NCBI RefSeq assembly: GCF_000523235.1
Contig: NZ_CP006850.1
Span: forward strand, 6,820,001-6,884,000
DNA length: 64,000 nt
Direction of reading: 5' to 3'
Origin: Nocardia nova SH22a
GTDB lineage: Bacteria; Actinomycetota; Actinomycetes; Mycobacteriales; Mycobacteriaceae
Shown piece after piece: positions 7,084 to 16,164 of the stretch; position 1 is the stretch's first letter; every line of letters begins with the position of its first letter. The position numbers were made by a program, and so were the translations under genes. A model generated the notes under the pieces. The model was not told where the DNA came from, made no database searches, and was given only the letters and a program-made list of their open reading frames with translations.

Positions 7084-9470
7084 GTCACGAGCCGCCTGGT
7101 GTCGTCGATCAGCTCGGCAGGTGCGCGGCGGATGCGGATGTGGGCGCCGGCGGCGGCGTCGCGGACCACCGCACGGGCCCACGGCGCCTCGCGGTCGAGC
7201 AGATCGTTGAGATCGTCGACCCGGTCCGGCACGCCGAAGATGGCCAGCGACACCGTCTCCCAGGTGGTCCGCGCCCGATCGACGCGGGCCTGCACCTCGC
7301 GATGATCGATTCCGGCGGCCAGTAGTTCGCGGCGGGCGCGGGCCAGCGCGGCGGCCTCGACGGCGGATCGACAGCAGGTGATCACGAGTTCGGTCGCGAT
7401 CGCGCGCGGCAACTGGCGGGTGCGCTGCAGCGCGCGGGCATCGGCCAGATAGCGCCGGACCGGATCCTCGATCGCGCGGACCTCCACCCGGGAACGCTCG
7501 CGGCGCTGGACCTCGAGAACCGTTGCGTCCAGGCGCAATCGGCGTACCGCCTCGGACAGCCGCTCGTCGTGGGTGAACACCACGACCTGGCGGCCGCTGC
7601 GGGCGACGGCGGCCAGCACCCTGGCGAGACCGTCGACCTTGGCCGGATCCATCGCCTGCACCGGATCGTCGATCATGACGAATCCGAACGGGCTCTCGGC
7701 CACCGTGGCGCGGGGCAGGAACAGCGCCAGGCCCAGCGCGTGCAGTTCCCCTTGGCTCATGACGCCCAGTGCGGTGCCGTCGGTGTCGTCGACGGTGACG
7801 TCGAGCAGCACCTTGCGGCTGGCTCCGGCGTTGCCCTGCAGGCGAATCGCGCCCAGATCCACATTGCTGCGCTGGCGCAACCCGCCCCAGATGCGGCGGG
7901 CGTGGTCGGCCAGCGGGGCCATCCGCTCGTCCCGCAATCCGGCGGCCGCAGACTTCAGCCATTCCTCGGCGCGGCGGACCGTCCGCAGTTCCGGATCGGC
8001 TGCGGCGACCAGTCGCGCCTCGTGCAACCAGGCCGCGATCCGCGGCACCAGCGGAGTCCACACCGCATCGATCCGGTCGAGTTCCTTGTGTACCGCGCGC
8101 TGCAACGCCTCCAGCCGGACCGCGAGGTCGGCGTGTGCCGTGCGCAGGCGCGCCGCGGCGGCCGGTTCGAGTCCGGCCAGTGCGGACCATCCGGTCCAGG
8201 CGCGGTGCACGTCGGCCGGATCGATATTCGGTGCGGCCGCCATCGAATCCAGTTCCGCCGGAACGGGTTCGATCAGGGCGCGGGCGGCGGCGACCGCCTC
8301 GTCCAGTTCGGCGCGCGCGCCGGTGTACGCGACCGCGCGCTGTTCGGCCTCGGCGATCCGGGCCGTGGCATCGGCGCGCCAGGCCGCGTCCAGGGCGCCG
8401 TGACCGCAGACCGGGCAGGGACAGCCCGCCGCCGCGTCCGCGTGCTCGACCGCGCGCCGCAGCAGATCCACCACGCGCAGCCCGGATTCCGGATCCCCCG
8501 CCGCGGAGTCGGCCAGCCGAGCGGCGGCCTGTTCGACTGCGGTGGCGGCGGCATCGACCTGCGCGGCGGGGGGAAGTTCCAGCCGGACGATGGCCTGCAA
8601 TGCCGCCACCCCGCCCGGATCGTGGCGCACACCGGCCAGTTCGCGCGCGATCTCCGCCAGATCCGGTGCGGCGGCGCGCAACAGGGCGGCGACCCGTTCG
8701 GCGCGATCGTCGGCGATGGTGGTGAGTTCCGCGAGCAGGGCGTGGCGCGCGTCCCGGGACTGCTTGGCCGCGCGTTCCAATTCGATTCGGCGCGTGCGGG
8801 TTCGGTCGAGGGCGGCGCTGACGTCGTCGAGGCCGAGCAACCGGTGCAGCGCGTCGAACAGATCGCTCGGCCGTCCGTCGGCGACCGCGCCGAGTTCGCT
8901 GTAGGACAGGAAGGGGCGGTAGAGCTCCATGGCGGATTCCCAGTCGCCGACCCGGAATTCCCCGTCGGCGCGGCCCTCGCGCCATCTGGTCCAGGCGCCG
9001 CCGGGCAATTCGTCGGTGTCCGACCACTCCCGCTGGATCGAGTAGTCGCCGGTCTCCGCCGAGACCACATCGACGGTGATGCGAGTGGTGCTGTCGCAGT
9101 GCATGTTCCGCCAGCCCGCGCGCCAGACGGCCGATCGGCCCTCCCAGCGCCGGTTCACTCCCGTCAGCGCCACTTCGACGGCTTCGGCGAAACTCGACTT
9201 ACCCGAACCGTTGCGGCCCACCACGAGCGTCAGTCCCGGGCCCGGCGCGATCGGCAGCACCGCCTCCGGGCCGATACCGCGAAATCCGCGAACGTGGACC
9301 GCGCGCAGGAACAGCCCCGACTGCGGCGTCGCACCACCGGATTCCGGCGGTTCCCCCAGGGCGGCGAGTACGGTGTGGGCGACATCCGGGCCGATCGAGG
9401 AATCCGCGCGCAACCGTGCCGAAACCAGATCGCGCAGGCGCGGTGTGGATTCCCCCTCCCCTTGCCCCAC
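7068..9470 (-). CDS. Rad50/SMC-like AAA ATPase with zinc-hook motif
   Basis: 800-residue ABC-type ATPase. Walker A GRNGSGKS is at 85-92, after FLRAVHVRGFRGI typical of RecF/Rad50-like proteins. The signature-like MSQGELHALGLAL is at 571-583, Walker B FVMIDDPVQAMD at 597-608 and an H-loop VVVFTHDE at 629-636. The middle is rich in Ala, Leu, Glu and Arg, compatible with coiled coil, and carries CPCPVCG at 350-356, a CxxC zinc-hook-like apex. The C-terminal ~150 residues are extra. The GTG start at 9470 has AGGAGGGG just upstream (9473-9480). It probably acts in DNA repair or DNA surveillance. It is divergent from the SWIM/MoxR/VWA set. Confidence 0.85.
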   Translation of the reverse strand: MGQGEGESTPRLRDLVSARLRADSSIGPDVAHTVLAALGEPPESGGATPQSGLFLRAVHVRGFRGIGPEAVLPIAPGPGLTLVVGRNGSGKSSFAEAVEVALTGVNRRWEGRSAVWRAGWRNMHCDSTTRITVDVVSAETGDYSIQREWSDTDELPGGAWTRWREGRADGEFRVGDWESAMELYRPFLSYSELGAVADGRPSDLFDALHRLLGLDDVSAALDRTRTRRIELERAAKQSRDARHALLAELTTIADDRAERVAALLRAAAPDLAEIARELAGVRHDPGGVAALQAIVRLELPPAAQVDAAATAVEQAAARLADSAAGDPESGLRVVDLLRRAVEHADAAAGCPCPVCGHGALDAAWRADATARIAEAEQRAVAYTGARAELDEAVAAARALIEPVPAELDSMAAAPNIDPADVHRAWTGWSALAGLEPAAAARLRTAHADLAVRLEALQRAVHKELDRIDAVWTPLVPRIAAWLHEARLVAAADPELRTVRRAEEWLKSAAAGLRDERMAPLADHARRIWGGLRQRSNVDLGAIRLQGNAGASRKVLLDVTVDDTDGTALGVMSQGELHALGLALFLPRATVAESPFGFVMIDDPVQAMDPAKVDGLARVLAAVARSGRQVVVFTHDERLSEAVRRLRLDATVLEVQRRERSRVEVRAIEDPVRRYLADARALQRTRQLPRAIATELVITCCRSAVEAAALARARRELLAAGIDHREVQARVDRARTTWETVSLAIFGVPDRVDDLNDLLDREAPWARAVVRDAAAGAHIRIRRAPAELIDDTRRLVTWLDP

Positions 9471-9841
9471 GGCCCCTCCTGGCTTCACACGACACGTCGG
9501 GGCGAGGCTACCGGAGAACCGGCCCGGGCGGGGCGCATGGCCATCGGCCGGGGTGAACCGTCCGATGGCCACCCCTCGGCCGTCCCGGCCGGGCAGTTCC
9601 ACGGTTTTCACCCACGAGGGGTGGCTCGGTCCAGCCGAACAGGTCAGAATGCCAGATCCAGCGATCTTGCACAAGTTGACGAGCGATCTCAATCGCGTTC
9701 CGGGACAGCGGGATTCATATCCGCTACCGGCTGGCGAATCCGATTCACCGGTCACCGGGGCGGTGTGCGCGGACGCGGCGCGCGATCGGTGTCGGTGGGG
9801 TCGGGTACAAATCCGGAGGTAACGAACGAACGGGGGAACAC
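9471..9841. other. 371-bp divergent intergenic region with nested inverted repeats
   Basis: Separates the SMC-like gene (minus) from the SWIM gene (plus). TGGCCATCGG (9538-9547) pairs perfectly with CCGATGGCCA (9562-9571). GCCACCCCTCG (9568-9578) pairs perfectly with CGAGGGGTGGC (9615-9625). The two hairpins share bases 9568-9571 and so cannot both form in full. On the minus strand TTGTGC and CATTCT, spaced 17 bp (about 9649-9677), could be a weak promoter placing both hairpins in the leader of the SMC-like gene. No convincing gene is seen here. Confidence 0.45.
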
Positions 9842-12688
9842 GTGAGCAGATCTCCGGCGGCGGTGCCCACTGTCACCGCCGACAATGTCCTGGCCCTGGC
9901 ACCCGACGCCGCCGTGCTCGAGGCGGCGCGGGCGCTGGCCGGAGCGTGGCGGCAGACCGGCCGTCACGGCACCGCGCTGTGGGGTCTGTGCGCGGGTGGC
10001 GGAGCCGATCCGTATCGGACCGTCGTCGATCTGTCCGGACCGGCGTATCACTGTTCCTGCCCCAGCCGGAAATTTCCCTGCAAACATGCGCTGTCGCTAC
10101 TGCTGCTCCGATCACGGGACGAGGTCGCCGAGGCCGATGCGCCGGTGGGGTTCGCGGCCGAATGGCTCGCGGCGCGGCCGCGCGGCACGAGTACCCACGG
10201 AACCGGGCAGTCGACCCTGGAGCGGCGGCGTGCCCGGGTCGATGCCGGGCTGCGGGATCTCGAGACCTGGCTCGCGGATCAGATCCGTACCGGTCTGGCA
10301 CAGGCCGATCATTCGGCATCGGCGCTGGAGGCGGTGGCCGCGCGGATGGTCGACGCGCAGGCGCCCGGCGTCGCCGCCGCGCTGCGCCAACTCCCACGTC
10401 GGCTGCTCGGCAACGACGAGTGGCCCGCCGTTCTGCTCAGCGAGTACGCCCGGCTGCATCTGCTCGTCGGCGCCCATCGACGGCTCGGCGAACTGCGTCC
10501 GGAGCAGGCCGCGGGTGTGCGCGCCCACATCGGATATCCGGTCAGGTCCGACGATGTCCGCACGGGCACGCCCGCGGTCCGTGACCACTGGATGGTGCTC
10601 GGCGTCCGGATCACCGAGGAGGAGCGGGTCTTCAGCCGCCGCGCCCTGTTGCGCGGGCGCTACACCCGGCGATGGGCGCAGGTGATCGAGCACAATTTCG
10701 GCAGTGCGAGTTTTGCCGGGGAACGTCCGGTCCCCGGCACCATGGCCGAGAGCGACCTGCACTTCTATCCGGCCGCGGTGCCGTTGCGCGCGGTCCGGGG
10801 CGCGTATCACGAACTCGCGCAACCGTTCACGACGCTGGCCTGCGACTCCGCGACGATCGCCGATCAGCTCGCGGATCATGCCCGTGCCCTGGGGATCGAT
10901 CCGTGGTTGCGCAGCCATCCGATGGTGCTGACCGCGGTGAGCCCCACCTTCGGCGACGGCGGCTGGTATCTGGCAGAAGCGGACGGGACCGCGTTGCCGC
11001 TCGCCGCGAGCGTGGAGGTGCCGTGGCGGCTGATCGGCCTGTCCGGAGGACATCCGCTGACGGTCGTCGGTGAGTGGACCGCGGCCGGGCTGATACCGCT
11101 CGCGGCGCTCGTGAACGGCGAGATGGTCGATGTGGAACCCGGAACATCGCTCGGCACACCGGCTCCGGGCACGGCCGTGTCGGCGGCCGCCGAGGCGATC
11201 GTGCCGACGGCACTGCTCGGCACCGCCCGCCGTCCTCTGGATCCGGCCCGGCTGGCGCACACGGTCGCCACGGCACTGCGACCTGCCGATCCGGAACACA
11301 CCCTGCTCGACGCGGCGATGCTGCAGGAGCTCTACCACCGTGGTGGCGCGGTACCCGGGCACGCCCAACCGCTCACTCCGGCCGAGTCGGACGATCGGCT
11401 GCTGCTGCCCGCCGCCGCGGCCCGTCGCCTGCGCGATCTGGTCGCCGGGAACTCGCCGATGCTCGCGGAGTGGTTCGCGGCCGCACTGCCCCGCGATCCA
11501 CGCGCACCCGACGCGCTGTGCGCCGAATTGCTGGAGGCCGCCAGAACCCAGCCCGCCCTGCGTGATTCGCTGCTGCGGCTGACCGGCGCGCGGGGCCGCT
11601 GGCTGGCGGCGCTGCATCCGCGTTGGCGTCCGATGCTGCGCGCGGGTGACGACGATCCCCGGGTGTGGACGCACGGGCGTCCGGCGGAACGGCGGAACTG
11701 GCTGGCGGCCGTGCGCGGCCGCGACGCCGCGGCCGCCCGGGCGGCGCTGGCCGAGACCTGGAGCCGCGAACCCGCGCGCGGACGCGCCGAACTGCTCGCC
11801 GTGCTGGCCAACGGCCCAGAGCTCGCCGACGAGGCACTGCTCGAGATGGGCCTCGACGACACCCGCGCCGAGGTGCGCCGCGTCGCCGCCGATCTTCTCG
11901 CCCGGCTGCCGGATTCGGCGTACTGCGCCCGGATGCGCGAGCGGGCGCGGCGCTGGGTGCGCGTCCGGTCCGGGGCCCTGCTGCCCGAACTACCGGAGGA
12001 GCTGGGCGAATCCGCTCGGCGCGACGGGCTCACCGACCGGCTGGATCCGGTGGCCTATCGTCGCGACGGCGGCGTCGATATCGACGCCGAACGGCTCCGC
12101 CGCCTGATGGCCGCCACCCCGCTGGACCATTGGACCTCGCTGTGTGGTTCGGCCGCGGCAGCCACCGCCCTGCACCTGTCCGACGACATCCTCGGGCCGG
12201 TGTGCGCGGGCTGGTCCGAAGCCGCACTCGCCCAACGCGATTCATCCTGGGCGGCGCACTTGTTCGAGGTGCTGACCACCACCCCGACCCTCGGCGCGGA
12301 TCCGCGGCTGCGCCAGGAACTGTTCGGATTGCTGCCGCTCGACCACCGCGTCCGCTATCTGTGCGGCCTGGACTCCAGCTGGCTGGCCGAAGTGGAACTG
12401 CTGCTGCCAGCGCTGGCGCATCCCTGGCCGCAACCGGTGGCCGATCATGTGGTCCGGCTGCTGCTCGACCGCGCCCAGCTGGCCCAGGCGCGCCCCGGCG
12501 CGGCCGGGCTGTCGCCCGCGTCCTACCGCACCCTGCTGCGCAGCGCCACGATCCACTTCCCGGTCCCCGCCTCGCGGGCGGTCGCCACCGCGGCCCGGCT
12601 GTGCGGAGATCCGCACTGGCACAGCGCTTTCGATCAACTCACCGACGGACTGACCCAACGCCTCCGGATGCTCGAGGAGCTCGCATGA
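9842..12688 (+). CDS. SWIM zinc-finger protein fused to a DUF5691-like domain
   Basis: 948-residue protein. The SWIM zinc finger CxCx6CxH is complete: Cys71, Cys73, Cys80, His82 in YHCSCPSRKFPCKH. SWIM domains bind DNA or proteins. Residues to about 440 belong to the SWIM-protein part. The second half, from about EAIVPTALLGTARRPLDP to the end, resembles DUF5691, with repeated helical segments (LADEALLEMGLDDTRAEVRR). In related actinobacteria these two parts are, as I recall, usually separate neighbours, so this looks like a fusion. The start is GTG 9842 after GGGGGAACAC. It overlaps the MoxR gene by ATGA, a sign of coupled translation. Role in the set: a likely recognition or scaffold component (inference). 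Confidence 0.85.
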   Translation: MSRSPAAVPTVTADNVLALAPDAAVLEAARALAGAWRQTGRHGTALWGLCAGGGADPYRTVVDLSGPAYHCSCPSRKFPCKHALSLLLLRSRDEVAEADAPVGFAAEWLAARPRGTSTHGTGQSTLERRRARVDAGLRDLETWLADQIRTGLAQADHSASALEAVAARMVDAQAPGVAAALRQLPRRLLGNDEWPAVLLSEYARLHLLVGAHRRLGELRPEQAAGVRAHIGYPVRSDDVRTGTPAVRDHWMVLGVRITEEERVFSRRALLRGRYTRRWAQVIEHNFGSASFAGERPVPGTMAESDLHFYPAAVPLRAVRGAYHELAQPFTTLACDSATIADQLADHARALGIDPWLRSHPMVLTAVSPTFGDGGWYLAEADGTALPLAASVEVPWRLIGLSGGHPLTVVGEWTAAGLIPLAALVNGEMVDVEPGTSLGTPAPGTAVSAAAEAIVPTALLGTARRPLDPARLAHTVATALRPADPEHTLLDAAMLQELYHRGGAVPGHAQPLTPAESDDRLLLPAAAARRLRDLVAGNSPMLAEWFAAALPRDPRAPDALCAELLEAARTQPALRDSLLRLTGARGRWLAALHPRWRPMLRAGDDDPRVWTHGRPAERRNWLAAVRGRDAAAARAALAETWSREPARGRAELLAVLANGPELADEALLEMGLDDTRAEVRRVAADLLARLPDSAYCARMRERARRWVRVRSGALLPELPEELGESARRDGLTDRLDPVAYRRDGGVDIDAERLRRLMAATPLDHWTSLCGSAAAATALHLSDDILGPVCAGWSEAALAQRDSSWAAHLFEVLTTTPTLGADPRLRQELFGLLPLDHRVRYLCGLDSSWLAEVELLLPALAHPWPQPVADHVVRLLLDRAQLAQARPGAAGLSPASYRTLLRSATIHFPVPASRAVATAARLCGDPHWHSAFDQLTDGLTQRLRMLEELA

Positions 12689-13788
12689 CCACCATCGACA
12701 CCCCGCCCGCCGATCTGCTGCGCCCGCACGCCGAACAGGTGTACGCCGATGAACTGGCCGCGCTGGCGGCGGCCGACGACCGCCCGCGCCCGCCGTCGTG
12801 GCGGCTGTCGCCCTGGGCGGTGGTGACCTATCTGCTCGGCGGCGCCCTTTCCGACGGCACCGTCATCACACCCAAGTACGTCGGCCCGCGCAGGCTCATG
12901 GAGGTCGCGGTCGCCACCCTGGCCACCGATCGCGCACTGCTGCTGCTCGGCGTTCCGGGCACCGCCAAAACCTGGGTGTCGGAACATCTTTCCGCCGCGA
13001 TCAGCGGATCGTCCACCCTGCTGATCCAGGGCACCTCCGGCACCGCCGAGGAGGCCGTCCGATACGGCTGGAACTACGCCCGGCTGCTCGCCGAGGGCCC
13101 CACCGACGGCGCCCTGGTGCCCTCCCCGGTCATGACGGCGATGCGCACCGGCGCGATCGCCCGGGTCGAGGAGCTCACCCGCATCCCGTCCGATGTCCAG
13201 GACGCGCTCATCACCGTGCTGTCGGAGAAGACGCTGCCGGTGCCCGAACTCGGTATCGAGGTGCAGGCGGCCAAGGGCTTCAACGTCATCGCCACCGCCA
13301 ATGATCGCGATCGCGGCGTCAACGAACTGTCCTCGGCGCTGCGCCGCCGGTTCAACACCGTGGTGCTGCCGCTGCCCGCGGCCGAGGAGGACGAGGTGTC
13401 GATCGTGACCCGGCGCGTCGAACAACTCGGCGCCACACTGCAATTGCCGCCGATCCCCGCCGCGGCCGAGGAGATCCGGCGCGTGGTGCGGGTGTTCCGG
13501 GAACTGCGGTCGGGCATCACCGCCGACGGGCGCACCAAGCTCAAATCCCCCTCCGGCACCCTGTCGACCGCCGAGGCGATCTCGGTCGTCACCAACGGCA
13601 TCGCGCTCGCGGCGCATTTCGGTGACGGCGTCCTGCGCGCCGGTGACGTCGCGGGCGCGGTCCTGGGCGCCGTGATCAAGGACCCGGTGGCCGACGGCGT
13701 GGTGTGGACCGAATACCTCGAGGCCGTCGTGCGCGAGCGCCCCGACTGGTCCGACTTCTACCGTGCGTGCCGTGAGGTGCACGGATGA
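12685..13788 (+). CDS. MoxR-type AAA+ ATPase
   Basis: 367-residue AAA+ ATPase of the MoxR group, remodelling ATPases that act with VWA proteins. Walker A GVPGTAKT is at 89-96, the Walker B region IARVEEL at 158-164, sensor-1 ATAND at 203-207 and an Arg-finger region SSALRRRFN at 216-224. Walker B carries VEEL where a classical site reads DE, as seen in many MoxR relatives. The ATG is embedded in the stop of the SWIM gene and the 3' end overlaps the DUF5682 gene by ATGA, so all three are made from one message. It probably uses ATP to load or remodel a partner together with the VWA protein (family-based inference). Confidence 0.93.
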   Translation: MTTIDTPPADLLRPHAEQVYADELAALAAADDRPRPPSWRLSPWAVVTYLLGGALSDGTVITPKYVGPRRLMEVAVATLATDRALLLLGVPGTAKTWVSEHLSAAISGSSTLLIQGTSGTAEEAVRYGWNYARLLAEGPTDGALVPSPVMTAMRTGAIARVEELTRIPSDVQDALITVLSEKTLPVPELGIEVQAAKGFNVIATANDRDRGVNELSSALRRRFNTVVLPLPAAEEDEVSIVTRRVEQLGATLQLPPIPAAAEEIRRVVRVFRELRSGITADGRTKLKSPSGTLSTAEAISVVTNGIALAAHFGDGVLRAGDVAGAVLGAVIKDPVADGVVWTEYLEAVVRERPDWSDFYRACREVHG

Positions 13789-16007
13789 GTGAATCCGCCC
13801 TCGATGAACCGCGCACCCGCGTCTTCGGAATCCGCCACCACGGACCGGGTTCGGCCCGCTCGCTGAACTGGGCACTGCGGCGCTTCGAGCCCGACGCCAT
13901 CCTGATCGAGGGCCCCGCCGACGCCGATCCCCTGACCGGGTTCGTGGCCGCCGACGGGATGGCGCCGCCGGTCGCGCTGCTCGCCTACACTCCGAACGAT
14001 CCGTCCCGGGCCGCGTTCTGGCCGTTCGCGGTCTTCTCGCCGGAATGGCAGGCACTGCGGTACGCGGCCGAAAAGCAGGTGCCCGTGCACTTCTGCGATC
14101 TGCCCGCCGCCAGCACCCTCGCCCGCGAGGACGATTCGCCCGGCGACCGCGGCGATCCCCTGGCCTCGCTGGCCGCCGCCGGTGGATACGACGATCCGGA
14201 ACGCTGGTGGGACGCCGTCGTCGAATCCACCGCCGATCCGGAAGGCGACGGCAGCGAGATCTTCGACGCCATCACCGAGGCGATGACGGAACTTCGTGCC
14301 GCGGAGAGCGATTCGGTGGACGCGCACACATTGCGCCGCGAGGCGTACATGCGGCAGACCATGCGCAAGGCCGTCAAGGGCGGCGCCCGCAGGCTCGCGG
14401 TGGTGTGCGGCGCGTTCCACGCACCCGCGCTGGCGGGCGGCCTCGGCCCGGCCGCACCGGACGCCCGGCTCCTCAAGGGCCTGCCCAAGGTGAAGACCAC
14501 CCTCACCTGGGTGCCGTGGACACATTCCCGGCTGGCCGGAGCATCGGGTTACGGCGCGGGCATCGGCTCGCCGGGCTGGTACCACCACCTGTTCACCCAG
14601 CCGCGGGATCCGGTCGCGCGCTGGCTGACCCGGGTCGCCGGAGCATTGCGCGCCCGCGATCTGCCGGTGTCCAGTGCGCACATCATCGAATCCGTGCGGC
14701 TGGCCGACACCCTCGCCGCGCTGCGCGGTCGGCCCGGGCCGGGACTGTCCGAGGTCACCGATGCCACCCGGGCCGTGTTGTGCGACGGCGACGAGGCCGT
14801 GCTGCGCTACATCAGCGACGAACTGGTCGTGGGCGAGGCGCTGGGATCGGTACCCGACGACATGCCCATGGTCCCGCTCGACGCCGATCTGCGAGCCCGG
14901 GCACGGACCCTGCGCCTGCCGCAGCAGGCGGCGGTCAGGCAGCTGGATCTGGATCTGCGCACGGAGCGGGACGTGGCTCGTTCTCATCTGCTGCACCGGC
15001 TGCGGCTGCTCGGAATCGACTGGGGGAAACCGGTTTCCGGTGATGTGCGCAATACCGGCACCTTCCGGGAGTCCTGGTCGCTGCGCTGGGAGCCCACCCT
15101 GCCGGTCGCGGTGATCGAGGCTTCACGCTGGGGTACCACCGTCCGCGGTGCGGCCGAGGCGAAGATCCTCGACCGGGTGCGGTCCGCGGACGCCTCGGTC
15201 GGCGATATCGGCGCGGCACTGGAGACGGCACTGCTGGCCGATCTGGGCGGGGCGGTCGACGGACTCGTCGCCCGGCTCGAGGAGGCCGCCGCCCTCGATC
15301 ACGATGTCACCCATCTGCTCGCCGCACTGCCGGGCCTGATCCGCACCCTGCGCTACGGCGATGTGCGCAGTACCGATGTCGACGCACTGGGCCGGGTGGC
15401 CGACGGGCTGCTGATCCGCATCTGCGCCGGGCTGCCAGGCGCCGTCACCGGAGTCGACACCGACGCCGCGACCCGGCTGCGCGGCCTGATCGACAGCACG
15501 CACGTCGCGATCGCCACCCGCGACGATCCGCACGCCACCGAGATGTGGACGACGGCCCTGCACCGGCTCGCCGACCGGGACGATGTGCACGGCGCGCTGG
15601 CCGGCCGCGCGGTGCGGCTGCTGTGCGATGCGGGAATCATCGCCGACGAGGAGTCCGCGCGGCGGTTGTCGGCGGCGCTGTCGATCGGCCACGATCCGGC
15701 GGACAAGGCCGCCTGGATCGACGGCTTCCTCGGCGGGCGCGGGCTGCTGCTGGTCCACGATCGAGACCTGCTGCGGCGCATCGACTCCTGGCTGCGCGGG
15801 CTCGACGAGGACCGGTTCGTCGCCACCCTGCCGCTGCTGCGCCGAACCTTCGGCGCCTTCGAGGCCGGTGAACGCCAGGCCATCGGCCGGGCGGTCCGCG
15901 AGGGCACACCGGTCCACGTCGGCCCCCGCGTCCACACCGGTGTGGACGCCGAGCGCGGCCTGCTCGCCCTGCGCGCGGCCACCGAAATACTGGCGGCCAC
16001 ACGATGA
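13785..16007 (+). CDS. DUF5682 family protein with TraB/EreA-like motifs
   Basis: 740-residue protein of unknown activity that accompanies MoxR/VWA genes in many actinobacteria. The N-terminal ~220 residues show an ordered motif set: GIRHHGPGSA (15-24), LIEGP (40-44), REAYMRQTMRKA (185-196) and VVCGAFHAP (207-215). His, Glu, Arg and final His occur in the same order as in the TraB/ChaN/erythromycin-esterase-like fold. I infer a metal-dependent hydrolase or protease domain. The remaining ~500 residues are Leu/Ala/Arg-rich and probably helical, with no motif I know. It overlaps the MoxR gene by ATGA. The VWA gene follows after 157 bp. Confidence 0.85.
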   Translation: MSESALDEPRTRVFGIRHHGPGSARSLNWALRRFEPDAILIEGPADADPLTGFVAADGMAPPVALLAYTPNDPSRAAFWPFAVFSPEWQALRYAAEKQVPVHFCDLPAASTLAREDDSPGDRGDPLASLAAAGGYDDPERWWDAVVESTADPEGDGSEIFDAITEAMTELRAAESDSVDAHTLRREAYMRQTMRKAVKGGARRLAVVCGAFHAPALAGGLGPAAPDARLLKGLPKVKTTLTWVPWTHSRLAGASGYGAGIGSPGWYHHLFTQPRDPVARWLTRVAGALRARDLPVSSAHIIESVRLADTLAALRGRPGPGLSEVTDATRAVLCDGDEAVLRYISDELVVGEALGSVPDDMPMVPLDADLRARARTLRLPQQAAVRQLDLDLRTERDVARSHLLHRLRLLGIDWGKPVSGDVRNTGTFRESWSLRWEPTLPVAVIEASRWGTTVRGAAEAKILDRVRSADASVGDIGAALETALLADLGGAVDGLVARLEEAAALDHDVTHLLAALPGLIRTLRYGDVRSTDVDALGRVADGLLIRICAGLPGAVTGVDTDAATRLRGLIDSTHVAIATRDDPHATEMWTTALHRLADRDDVHGALAGRAVRLLCDAGIIADEESARRLSAALSIGHDPADKAAWIDGFLGGRGLLLVHDRDLLRRIDSWLRGLDEDRFVATLPLLRRTFGAFEAGERQAIGRAVREGTPVHVGPRVHTGVDAERGLLALRAATEILAATR

Positions 16008-16164
16008 TCCGGTCATCGAACAGCCGCCGACCGGCGAACACACGACCGGCCCTCGGTGCGACCGGGAGTGCCGCAGAACACAAGAGGCACCGTGAGCGAC
16101 GATCGCGTCGCGGCTCGCGATGCCGACCGGGTGCGGGTGGCCCGCATGAATACAGGAGCAGGCG

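Noticed and set aside
9471..9755. N-terminal extension of the SMC-like ATPase from 9755
   Set aside because: GTG 9470 has a near-perfect AGGAGGGG site, and the extension has no family similarity.
11665..12684. Long in-frame extension upstream of the MoxR ATPase
   Set aside because: It lies entirely inside the SWIM gene, has no domain content, and the ATGA overlap at 12685 with the family N-terminus marks the true start.
16008..16164. Possible small gene from GTG 16092 between the DUF5682 and VWA genes
   Set aside because: The frame runs on through the VWA gene out of phase and encodes an Arg-rich shadow.
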